Positions 1-11,561 of a stretch of DNA of 64,000 nt are shown here, in pieces. The stretch is from Pegea sp. RAD2-039. Taxonomy: Eukaryota > Chordata > Thaliacea > Salpida > Salpidae. The notes under the pieces were generated by a model, which was not told where the DNA came from, searched no databases, and saw only the letters and a list, made by a program, of their open reading frames with translations. The position numbers were made by a program, and so were the translations under genes. The DNA is taken from positions 124,001 to 188,000 of the forward strand of contig JAQGEQ010000078.1 of NCBI GenBank assembly GCA_034620365.1, given 5' to 3'. Position 1 is the first letter of the stretch. Each line of letters begins with the position of its first letter.

Positions 1-885
1 ATAGAAAATTAGCATTGTATTGCTTCTGACTATTAAACTAATACTTTTAATTAAACTTTGATCTCTATCTGCGATTTTTTCTATTATGTAAATCAAAAAT
101 ACAAATATAATAAATGTACTATTAGTAAGGTTACTATCAGCTAAAATAAGTAAATAAATATTGTAACGGGACGACATAATAGCTACCAGTTTTTGATAGA
201 AACTCTCATTGGTGATCGAAATTTTGGTTACATAAATACGTAAAGCTCGTATTAATATATTAACATTATGTTTTGGTTGTAAGTTTCAAATTTTGATGCG
301 TCATTGCAACAACCTGAACATTAGATTCTAAAAAATTACAAATTCTCTGAAATCAGCGCGAAATTTTTAATTTAACTTTTATACATGATAATTATTTTAT
401 AAATCTACCTCTTGTATAAAAGAAGTATATTCATTTCCTAATTAGTCACCAAATTTAACTTCTGCTAACAACTGTATGCCACCGGCTTATTTAGCCACTT
501 TAACTTCAAAACCCCTGATCTAATTTATTAACAAATTAAACTTGAAGAAAACCAAGTATCAGTAGTTTCACCAACTAACGATTTCTTTGCTAGCACAGTT
601 AACAAAATGTTGGCAGCAATCTACAGCTGTCTAGAAGTGAAATGATTAACGACATACAAAAATGAAGTAATCATCTTTTATTAAGAGGACTGTCACTTAA
701 ATTCAAAGAAATTTTAAAAATGATAAAATTTTATTTAATTTAAGAATGAAGAATATGAAAATGGTTATTCTTTTAATGAAAAATAAAACATTATCAAATC
801 TCTAAAAGACATTAAAACTTAAATAATAAAACATTTTAAATACAATTTTTCTAAAATACATAATAATAAATAAGATGTCAAAATT
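1..885. other. AT-rich intergenic DNA, no gene seen
   Basis: This is AT-rich sequence downstream of the minus-strand carrier gene. I see no open frame with splice signals and no RNA gene. The 3' UTR and polyadenylation site of the carrier must lie at its right end; several TTTATT words (AATAAA on the minus strand) occur between about 720 and 850, so the exact site cannot be chosen. Confidence 0.5.
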
Positions 886-1686
886 TTATAAAGTCTTATC
901 AAAAAACTGTTTTGATTTTTCATAAACTCCAAGAAATATAAATCCTCCGGAAGAGATCATAACAGTCCGAGGCACAACACCAGCAAACAAGGATTTTATA
1001 CCCTCTTGTTTAAAACATTGATGCAAAACTTCAAAAACTTTTCCTTTTGCAGCTTTATCTTTTCGTTGAGCCAACATTATCCTAGTTTTAACAACATCAA
1101 GTGGAGTAGTTACAGCTGCAGCAAATCCACCAGAAACAAAACCACACAAAGCTCCTTCAAGGGGACTAACTTTCTCTTTTTGACGATATGAAGCAAGTTG
1201 TCTCTTCATTTCTTCCCAGATTGGAAACTGTACAAAAGAAAAAGGAATTTCTCTGACAACAGTACTACGGTAACCACGAAAAAGTCCACTGAAACCCTCC
1301 TCTTTTATACAATTACGAAATGTCTGAAGACTGCTTGAATGAATGAGATTAGTTTGTGTGCGTTGTTTGATGACTTCTACTGGTACACGTACTACACAGG
1401 CCATTACTTCGCCTAAAGAAGCTGCTAGCATATCAGAATAAAGAGGTCTGATATTATAACGTTGTGCTAATTGTCTTGAAGTTTCATATGTCATAAAAAA
1501 TGCCGCAGAACCTGGTGCTGACCCAAGGATAACTGGACCTATTCCCGAGTACAAGTTTCTGAAACCACCTGTAGCTAGAAAGCCTTGCTTACTTTGCAAG
1601 CGTGTCTTAATAGTGTCAACAGGAAATAAAGATAAGTCCACAGCTAAACCAGCAAGGGCACCACTTATAAATGAGCTAAATGCCAT
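886..1686 (-). CDS. SLC25A26: Mitochondrial S-adenosylmethionine carrier, SLC25A26-like
   Basis: A 266-residue member of the mitochondrial carrier family in one uninterrupted exon. Three carrier signature motifs are present, one per repeat: PVDTIKTR (residues 22-29), PVEVIKQR (102-109) and PLDVVKTR (195-202), giving the usual six-helix fold. The stretches REIPFS.VQFP and GFAAAVTTPLDV are typical of the SAM carrier subfamily, and the length is close to the human protein (274). The expected role is exchange of cytosolic S-adenosylmethionine for mitochondrial S-adenosylhomocysteine across the inner membrane, supplying mitochondrial methyltransferases. The start is the ATG at 1684-1686, just before the first helix. 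The absence of introns is odd next to the intron-rich genes here and could mean a retrocopy or intron loss. Family assignment is firm; the substrate is inferred from similarity. Confidence 0.93.
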   Translation of the reverse strand: MAFSSFISGALAGLAVDLSLFPVDTIKTRLQSKQGFLATGGFRNLYSGIGPVILGSAPGSAAFFMTYETSRQLAQRYNIRPLYSDMLAASLGEVMACVVRVPVEVIKQRTQTNLIHSSSLQTFRNCIKEEGFSGLFRGYRSTVVREIPFSFVQFPIWEEMKRQLASYRQKEKVSPLEGALCGFVSGGFAAAVTTPLDVVKTRIMLAQRKDKAAKGKVFEVLHQCFKQEGIKSLFAGVVPRTVMISSGGFIFLGVYEKSKQFFDKTL

Positions 1687-4252
1687 TATAAAAATGTTTA
1701 CTAATTACAAAAGATCTCTGAATTAACAAATTTTTAAAATATTAAGATATTATAATATGCCAACACATTTTGAAACCAAGTAAAGTATATATATTATCAA
1801 AATATTAACAAAATAAGAAAATAAAAATGTCAAGCACCAATATATAGAGAAATAAATGTAAACACTTTTAAGAATATTATACTACTATCAAAATAACCAG
1901 ACAATTGATATTAAATGCTTACATCAAGGTGAAAGCTTTAATTGATAACAAGATTGATTTTTAGAAGAGTTGAAATAAATATTGCTTATTAGTTTATTAG
2001 TAAGCTAATAAATCAAATGCAAAAACTTTATTTTAAGCTCTAATTATTGATCATAACATAAATAATAACAAGAAATAATGAAAAAGAGTTGTTAAGGCTT
2101 TGTAAAACTTGGTTAGTTTTTAGAGTAATTGTTGCTAATATATAGTTCCTTGTTAAATTAATAAAGACTATAGTTAAATTAAGTTTACTTTTAAATTTAA
2201 TAGTTAAATAATAAAACATACATTTAAATCATGTCTACATATAAATCATAGAAAGCATGATAATTGGAATAAAAAATATTTAACAAAGATAAAAAGTAGA
2301 TTATATTAACTTATACAAGCATAAATAATTTATCAAAAAATGCTAAAAATTATAAATACAAAGTCTATATGCATAGCTAACATTAATTAGAAAACGTTTG
2401 ATAAACATCAAACTAACAAAATATAAACCAAAATTAAATCATTTTCTAAATTCAATAGTTGACTTGATTTAAGACAAAGTTACACCATTATATAAACTAA
2501 TGCCTAATTCCACGTAATACAAATTAACTTATAAAATAAATACTTTTAACATAAATATATAAAATATCAATAATGGAAAAATTTCTATAAGCTATTAGCT
2601 TGAACATGAGAAGATGCAATTAAAAAAAACTGTTTACAAAAATTAAATTACTAAAAACACCAGTTAGGTTTAAACTTATTAATACTCAACTAAAATTATA
2701 CTCAGAGACTAAAAATAGATAAAATTTACTTTTAATAAATAATTGCACTAAGTTATTGAAATTATTAACTTTTTTAATTATCATAAATGTTGAATATTTG
2801 TAGTAATATTGTGGGAATGCACCACTTGCAAATTACAACTAAAATGGCTTTAACATTTAAAAACTTAAAACTATTTCTAAATAAATACTAACCTTTAAAC
2901 AATAAATGTTAAACTTTATAAAATAACACAGTAACACAGTAAGTCTTTTGTCTAATATTAATTTTCAAAAATCCTTTTAGAATTGATTAGATTAAGAAAC
3001 ATTTTTGTTTAAAAGTTGATTGTATTGTTTGTAACTAGACTTATTTTATAGTTTTAAAGATTAAACACTTCAGGCTAAAAAGAAAGAAATCATTTTGGAG
3101 TAAAAAAGAGTGTATAAAATGTTCTTATGTAAATAAGTTAATTTGTATTAGCAAAATTGTTATAACAATTAATTATATAAAATATATCAAACAATATTTT
3201 GCTACAAACTAAACATCCGATCAAAACGATTTTGTTTAGAAATTTACTCATTAGATTGAAATGTAGACCGAAAGTAATCGTGATAAATAGTAACATAATA
3301 TAGTAATATTTATTAAATCAAAAATCTGACAAGGAAGAGTGTTTGAGTTGATACTTGACTAGAAACTTGTCATTAGAAGAACATAATTTTATTCACAAGA
3401 AATCGGCTTTTGGATCTTCAAAAATAGGTTTGTTATTAAAAATATGATTTTTTTAATTTCAAATAGGTTAACTTGGTGTTAATGGATTACGTTGTGCCGT
3501 TGATTATTGGTACATCAACACCAATCTACAGATAAATTTAGACTACTTTTAAAAATTAGAGTTAATTTCATAAAGTGTGAAATATTATTTAAGAAAATGT
3601 TTATAGCAAAAGTTCGACTTAAATTTGAAAAGTTAATCAAAAAATTAACTAAAGTTTACAATAAAAACTTCTCTAGTAAATGGAATACTGAAAATTAGAT
3701 TTAGGTAGAAAATACTAATATAAAAACGAATAGTTTGAATGTTTTAATGAGTCTACAGAAATTGGAACAATTATGATATTAGTAGATCACAAGATAAGAT
3801 AGTTTATAAAAAATGCAATTGAAATTAGATCTTGCTTCTTTTCATATTTACTCATGAAATTGTTACAATAAATCCATTTATCGAGAAATGTGCTGAAGAG
3901 GTGTATTAACAAGTTATTTTGATTATCAAAATATTAACTATTTATAAACAAAAAATAAATAATTGAATACAATAAAATCAAAAAATAATAGTTTTTATTA
4001 TTATAGAAATCAAAAGTTTCAATGAACACAAATAACAAAGTTAAATTGTAATGTTATGGATTTTGGGAAATAACAATTTAGCTTGAATATATATATCAAA
4101 AAGTTAAGGGCAAAAAACTGTATTAATAAATTACAAATTAAAAAAAATACAATTAGTGAACAGTGTATATGAGCAGACACAAAACATTTCGTTTAAATGC
4201 AGTAACATTGCAACCGACAGTCAATAATAAAATTAGAAACTTCTTTAAGTCT
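1687..4252. other. AT-rich spacer between two minus-strand genes
   Basis: This holds the 5' flank of the SAM carrier and the 3' flank of IFT52. It is AT-rich with many homopolymer runs. A 63-codon frame near 3507 lacks any recognisable feature, and I consider it chance. No RNA gene or mobile element seen. Confidence 0.5.
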
Positions 4253-7198
4253 TCATGTCATTAAATCCAACTCATCAGTATGATGATCCTGAAAAAGATG
4301 TCAAATCTTAAACTGAAACCTTGATTAGACTAAACTGACCAAAATGGCTTTTTTATGTTGTACAATTTCAGCAAAAATATTTCCAAGAATATGTTTGGCA
4401 TCCTTGTCTTCAGGAGCAAGTTTTTGAGTTACTCCAAGTATGTCTCCGCATTCTCGTATATAATATTCCAAATCGTTTTCGTTGCCTGTGAGAAAGATAG
4501 AAGTTTGAATTTTTCAATTATAATATAAGAGGTTTCACATTTGTTAGTGATCTGAGCAAGCCGGACTTTTTCGGATGAAAAACATTCATCAAGGTCAAAA
4601 AGATCGAGAGGAGGTCCAGGAAGATCACAAAACTCCGGAGGAAAAACCTGAATAAATGGGAGATTTCAGCAAAAACTTTTTATTAGAAATTTTCCAGCTT
4701 ACAGCAGGCTGTAGAGGAGGTAAAGGTGTCTCAAAATTTGGAGGGATCAGAGTAAGAGGTTCATGTTTCACTTTCATTTGATCATAAGCACTAAAAATTA
4801 AGAAAGAATTGAAGATCTTGAAGATGAGAGTAAGAGTAAAAGACCTTAGCACTTCAGGAAGAACTTCATTTCCCATCTTGTAGAGAGTCAAGTCAAAGAG
4901 TTTGGTGTGGTCACTTGGAATCTCATCACCTTCTTGTAAACAACTTTTTAATCTGAAAATTGAAACCAGAAAAGTCACCCTTGTGTTACAAATTTATATT
5001 TCCAAGAATCTTAATTTGTTATATAAGTATCAGACAGATGAACGATCAACTAGTTTGTTAAAAATGGAATTACTTGTCGGCCATTTCAGATGTATTTGGT
5101 AACATGTTGTAATCGGAAATTTCTGGATCTTTAGCATCGATTGCATTCAATTCAATATCATTAGTAGTCAACCATTTCATTATTACATCCTGAAAAGTAA
5201 ATAATGTTGATTGGTGATAAAAATGATCATTATTCTCTAAATGATATACAACTCAACACCAAAAACTATCAAGTTTTTAAAATAAGTTTGCAGTAAAATG
5301 TAGCCTGTTAATAAATCAAATTGTTGACTGTTGTGTAAGTTTGTAGAAAATAGAACATTTGAATAAAAGTGTTTTATTTCAAAATCATTTACATTTCTAA
5401 TTGTAATTAGAAGGAACCTTACCATAACTTTTGAATTTTCTTCTTTATCAATGTATCCATCACTAAACATATGAACAGAACCAAGAACTGCTAGCTTGCC
5501 TTCAGAAAACTAACAACAATAAAATAAGCAAAGTTGCAATTAGTATCGGTTAACCCAAACCTTAGATTGATATAATGCAAGAATCGGTCTATTGACTGGT
5601 ATACAAGCTGAGCCAGTTGATAAAACAGCAGTTGATGGTTTTGCGACGTTTAATGTTGCCCCATAGGGGTATACAAACTTCAAAGCTCTTAAGAAATCAA
5701 TGAAAATGTTGTTAACAGATGTTGTAGACGGTATTGAAAAAAGAAATGTTGTACATTGAAAATTGAAGGTTAAAAACCAAAATTTCAAATCATATTTCAA
5801 TAAGAAAAATATAGATTCGATTAATCTACAAATTTTTTACATTTCAATTATCTTTAACAAATTCAATTTATAAAAAATAAATTTATATCGGAATGAAAGA
5901 GGCAGGAAAGACTTTTATCAACTCACTGAGATGTCACGTTGACTCCACCAATTTTTTCACTCTCTTCTTCAAATCCAGGAACAAATTTCCCAGCTGCCCG
6001 ACTTACGGCCCTGTTCAATACTCCATTGCTCACTAAAGCTTCTTTGGGGTGGAAGTACTTGTAGTACAAGCTCCTCACCACAGCATCTGTTTGAGATGAA
6101 AATGAGAATATTTACAGTTTTGTAGTCGACAAATGAATACTGTTTACTTATAAATACAAAAGTAAACATAAATAGGATACAATTATAGATTAAATGTTAG
6201 AAAGTTGTTTTTATGAAAAAAAAATCATTTTTATTGACCATCATTTATCATAATCCCAAAATCTTCAAGCAGGAAGTTGATGTTGGTCTTTCCATTTTCT
6301 CCACCTTCACCAAGTAATACAAGAACATTTCCACCGCTTTCAATATATTTCTTCAAAGTTTCAAACTGAAATATATAGTACAAAAATTAAAACTAATCAA
6401 ATATCATAAATGTTGAATTAAATGTCAGGCAGGGTAACAAAATTAAGCAAGTATTGAGTTAAGCGAAAAAGTTTTAGTATCATCATTAAATACCTATGAA
6501 ACTCGACAGCAAATAAATATTTTATTTTAAATAACTAAATATGATTTTAAAAGAAATATTTTACTTCAGATGTAGTGAACTTCTCTTTTGGACAAGCAAT
6601 TACAAAAACTTTTGCTTGATCCAAATTTTCAGTAGTAATATTTTCTTTCAATCTAGTAGAAAATATGAATAAATTTAGCTTCAAAAATTACTTTAAGAAA
6701 AAATAAATCATTACAATGAGATGAATAGATCATATTACATTAACAGATCTAAAAAAATCTCTATAATATCTTACTTTGGCATGTTTGATTATAATTAGCA
6801 TAACAAAGTCATCAAAGCAATTATAACATAAGCTTTTAACTGTAGATAAATAGTTTTAAAATTTCATGAAATATTACTTACGGCAAAACTTTCCAGACAC
6901 TTCTTAACTTTCTGTGCCAGCTTTTGTAACCATTTGTTAATGTAAATGTTTCTTTTTTAGTTTGATTAAAGAGAATTATGTTTCTTGTCAGCTTATCATC
7001 TTTAACTACTGGATTCTGAAAAAATATTTGAATAATTATTTAATTTTAAATGTTTTATAAAACCAAAAATGAAAAATTTACAATAATTTATATTATTTAG
7101 ATAATCAAACAATTAATAATTTGTAAATCATATTCAATCAATAATATTAAATTTATTTATAGTTTAAGTAACTAAATACCATCATACAAACTTACCAT
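4253..7198 (-). CDS. IFT52: Intraflagellar transport protein 52 (IFT-B core subunit)
   Basis: Thirteen exons read on the minus strand: 7196-7198 (start codon only), 6882-7015, 6565-6652, 6239-6365, 5927-6086, 5561-5687, 5423-5509, 5074-5189, 4845-4952, 4703-4790, 4539-4647, 4340-4485, 4253-4288. All junctions are GT-AG and phases match, giving 442 residues, against 437 in human IFT52. Diagnostic stretches include ILFNQTKKE (near the N-terminus), ALKFVYPYGATLN (about 172-184), AVLSTGSACIPVNRPILALY, MFSDGYIDKEENSKVM, QEGDEIPSDHTKLFDL and VKHEPLTLIPPNFETPLPPL. The protein is a core subunit of the IFT-B particle needed to build cilia: an N-terminal GIFT domain, then a region contacting other IFT-B1 subunits, and a short acidic tail. 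Exon 1 supplies only the ATG before the intron. Nothing is broken; this looks like a normal functional gene. Confidence 0.97.
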
Positions 7199-10100
7199 TT
7201 TTGAATATGGTGGCATGCCTTTATATAGAATAAAGAATTAATTTGAAGTTTTCTTTTTGAACAAAAGTTTTTATATCAAATTATTGTAAAAGCAATAACA
7301 AAGTAAATAAATATACATTAAGCTTGGTGGCAATAATTTGAAAATAGTCAATATAAACTAAACTAACTAATTTCTATTCAAAGATAACAACAAAAAACAA
7401 AAAATAAACAAACTATTTCAAGTTTAAGTTGAAAGTAACAAAAATATAATTCTTAAAAAGAACATGAAACAAATACTAAACCTATTATTAATTTTAGTTT
7501 ACAACTTTTTGATTAAAAATCGAAGATTTTGAAATACTTAGTATAAATTTGGGTAAATAAATAAGAAAAATATTATTAGACTTATATAGAGTAACATAAA
7601 CAAAATACTTAAAACAAAATATAACTAGGTGATGACAATTAAAACTTACAAATTGTAAGTAAAACAAATAACAGATTTAAACAAATTTCATATCATAAGA
7701 TTTAAAACGAAAATAACAAAAAAATATATTTATCTTAAAAAAAACAAATAGAAAAAGAAAACATTTAGATCATAATATTTGAAAGATTAAATTTTAATGA
7801 AATGCTACCTTTTATACACGTATATATACGTATATATATATATTATTAATACTTAAATTAGAACTGTTTGAAATGTCAAGATAAAAATAAATAAATGTGA
7901 ACAAGAGGATTAAATGATAATAACATTTGAACCATCCGAACACAAACGCCTTCTGTTAAAATATCTTGTAAGCATTATTTACTAAATCTAGCTGTCGTTA
8001 AATTATAGAAAGTAAAAACAGACTTAAAATAGGTTTACTAAAAGTATTTTGACACAAAATTAAATGATCATTTATAGCTTATTCTGTAGTATAAATCAAG
8101 AATAATAAAAATGAAGTTCTCATAATTAGAAAAATTTCTTTAGAATTGTAATTTTCAAAATGACTGTAGACTTTAAGTTCTTTAGATTAGAATCTAATTT
8201 AAGTTCAACATTTAATTTTCAGCATTTTTTTATTGATTTGATAAAGATTAGCCTAAAATGTTTTAATTGAAAAAAATACTAAAAAAATATTATATAACTT
8301 AACTCAAGGGTAATAGATGAAACAGTTAATTTCAGATTACTTTTGATTCCTATTCAACAAAGCTAAAGTTAACTAAGCTAAAATTAGATTTTTTTCTTTA
8401 GAGAAATTCTAATATACTTTATAAGATGCTAATCCTTATAAGATTTAAAGTTTTGAGCAAGTAATTTGGAGTCTAAATAAAATAATAATTTTAGTGCTTC
8501 AAATTAAACAAGATATTTGGTCCAAATATCATAAATAATTATATGTGAAATAAATCTATTGAAGGCTTATAAATATTTGAAAGTATGTATTCATTCTTTT
8601 TCCAAATCTTTGGGTAGCTCTGTAAAAAAATAAGTAAAATTGAAGCAGTTGATTGTTGATCTTTTAATTAATCAACAGTGTTGTTAATACATCGTTCAAA
8701 AGATGCCAAGGAATTTTTAAGGTTTCCAAATTTTCACTTAACCTTAAAATTATAAAAGTTTGATTTTGTTTATTCATACTTTTACAGTTAAATATATAGA
8801 CAATTTATTTGCTTACAGATAAATTACCTTCGTTTTTTAATGTTTAATTTGTAGTAGAAATCACAAAAAAATGAACGAATTTTGAAGAACCTGTAAAAAC
8901 ATTATTGAAGATAATAAAAACAAATGAATGATTACAATAACTTTTCTAAATTTATAAAATACTTTTTTAGAACTAATAAGAGATAGCTGATTCACTATTC
9001 AACTTATGGAATTCCATATAAAACCATTATATATTTTAATGTAGATATTCTAATTAAATGCATTCTAATATTTTCATGTTGACTTTAATAAATATATGAA
9101 ATAATCAAATTATTAAAATTCATCTAAATTAGTCCAAAAATACATGTAAATGTTTGATATAAGGAATTAGTTCAAATCTTTTTTAAAATTAATTTACCCA
9201 TCATCAATTACAAATTTTAATTAAAGAAGATTATGCAGTTTCATAAAAAATAATATATCATACTTGTATCAGCAATCGATCAAGTTTTATTATATAAGTA
9301 TTTTTATGAAATACAGCTTTGGTTTGTTGTATTTGTTGGTAAGTATTAGATTGTAAGCACCTACCAACTGTAAAAAGTAAAATCTTGTAAAAAAATAAAA
9401 TCAATGAATTGATTTCATGTGTAAAATCATTTATAAATATCAACTTATAATCATAAAATACTATTATATCATTCATTAACTGTAAAAACATCAAAGCTAT
9501 AAAAAAGTGTACAGTGATTAAACAGTTTGGAGTGGTCATTATATTTAGCCCACAATAATTATATAAGCTATAACATAGCTTAAGAACTAACATTTGATCA
9601 AAACAAAATTTGTTTATGTATTTCTCATTTTTTATGTAAAAGTATTAATCTAATACTAATTTCTTTTGATACTATCTATCAAAAAAACTCGTTAGTTTAG
9701 TTTAAAAACAAATTTTCATTTAATGATCGATCCATTTGTTTTTCTATCGATTTTTTTTTTAATTTTCTTATATAATTAATTAGGTTAACAATTAATATAT
9801 TTTTGGATTTATGATAAATCATTTATATTAGATACATTTATCAGGTACCATTATTTTATCATCATTATTTCTTGTAAAATTTCTGCAAAAGTATTTAGGT
9901 AGTAACGAAGTTTCAGTAGATACTATGATATTAATCTTTATGATTTTTAACATTTTATTTTATAGTCTTTATAAAACTTAATATTTACAAAATCATGTAA
10001 AAAATTGATTTAAAAATTTAAAACTTATTAGAGAAATTATTTCATCCGGAAAATCAAGTTAAATTATCTTTATGAAGTTTTTCAAAGAATTTTTTTCTCT

Positions 10101-10361
10101 TGTTTTAACTACAAAACTAGTTTGTAAATAACATTTTACAAGAAATCTTGAACACCATTGCTGGTTTGTTTTTTGTATTATATTTTTAAGCCATGCAAAC
10201 GAACGTAGCATTGCAAGTTGTTAATGCAATCATTTTCAGTGTAATCAAGTAAAATTGAAAATTAAACCTGGAAGAAAGTGGTTAACGTAAAGCTACTGAA
10301 GAAAATTGTCTGCATAAATAAAAACTGTAGACATTTTAAAAAGTAGTCACAACTAATCATC
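7199..10361. other. AT-rich intergenic DNA with possible orphan minus-strand exon
   Basis: No complete gene is visible. Around 7808-7845 there is a short TA-rich palindromic patch. Near 8590-8625 the minus strand shows an acceptor-like site followed by a short open frame ending in TGA (encoding about LPKDLEKE). This could be a terminal exon, but I cannot join it in phase to the NAT8-like gene upstream. A 111-codon minus-strand frame at 9258-9593 looks like chance in AT-rich DNA. Confidence 0.4.
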
Positions 10362-11561
10362 TTACATATCCGCAAACCTCTTAATTAGAATATTATCTAC
10401 AACAAGACCTGTACAATATTTGATCGGTACATCTATACATCCAACAACCAGATACTTCATCTTTTTGTAAAAATAACTAGAAGCTTCCATGTAAGTATAA
10501 GCTGATAAAATCAGATCTGGTGGATTTTGATCTTTCAATCGGACAGCAGTTTTCTTGATATGATCTTCACAAACTGTCATGAGATTTGTAGCAATTCCAA
10601 GTTTTCTGAATTCTGATTTAACCCCAAGCCGCTAAAATATGATTTAATCATTTAACTATTTTATAGTTTTTGGTCGTTTTTAAGATTTCCTTTTTATTTT
10701 CAAAGCAATTATTGAAGAAAAATGAGATTAGACTAAAGCTTACTGAGATCATTAATGAAGATGGAGATAAACGCAGCTTTGAGATGAACTCTTGTAGTTC
10801 ATCATCTGGAAATCTGATTGATACACATCCAATCAGCATCTCTACTTCTTCAGTCAAGCAGATTGTTGCAACCCAAAAGTTGCAATATTTATTTTGAGAG
10901 TAAATTTTGGAAAATATAGAATAGTTTTTTAATTCAAAAAACCATTGGATGTGATATTTTTTCCAGATTATGTAATCTAAAATAAATTGATAAAAGTGGA
11001 ATAATTTTGCAGCAGCTAAACACCACAATTAAAGTATTCAATAAAATTAAAAATAAGAAATATGACTTTTAAGGTAGAAGATTGATTAAGCTTACAAAGT
11101 AAAAAAATCGATATAATAGGTAACTCACTAAAAGTCCAAAGTAATATAACCAACAAGAGATAAGTAAACACCGCAAAAGATAGTTCTACTTCGGTAATTT
11201 TTGTGATTACAAATGCGGTAAATATGAGAACCAACTGTAAAGTGGTTTGAATAACTTTATTATAAATGTCTAACAATTAAAATGACCTGATGAAAAGAAA
11301 AGGTTTTTGATAATGTTTACCTAACAAAGAAATCTTTAGCCTAACAATTGTACACTAAATGTATTCTAAAAAAGTGTTGAAGTAAAACATAATTAAAAAG
11401 TGATATTACTTAACTTGATTTTTGATATTAAAAAATATCAATTGTTTAAAAGCTGGCGGGTAATATTCCATATTTATAGTTTCGAAAAACTTCTGAATTT
11501 CGTAAAGATCAGATTCGTTTGCATTTCTAATTGTTATATTTTCTTTTTGGTGAGATTTCAT
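10362..11561 (-). CDS. NAT8-like membrane-associated GNAT acetyltransferase
   Basis: Four exons on the minus strand: 11415-11561, 11129-11234, 10744-10976 and 10362-10631, all phases consistent, 251 residues (NAT8 family about 230-300). Exon 1 gives the GNAT start (ITIRNANESDLYEIQKFF). Exon 2 gives a hydrophobic segment (about residues 50-82), as in NAT8/NAT8L, which are held in the ER membrane by a central hairpin. Exon 3 carries the NFWVAT core strand. Exon 4 carries the acetyl-CoA motif RKLGIA (171-176), matching R/Q-x-x-G-x-G/A. NAT8 relatives acetylate cysteine S-conjugates, lysines or aspartate; the substrate here cannot be told. The exon 3 acceptor is ambiguous: another AG further upstream in the same frame would add about 14 residues. 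The C-terminus could be extended if a GT at the stop codon is used as a donor. Confidence 0.85.

Noticed and set aside
7808-7845. Run of TATA/TACG palindromes that might look like an origin or promoter
   Set aside because: Simple AT dinucleotide repeats are everywhere in this window and no gene starts near it.
9258-9593. 111-codon minus-strand frame
   Set aside because: Composition is dominated by residues expected from AT-rich chance translation (I, L, F, Y, N, K); no splice or family evidence.
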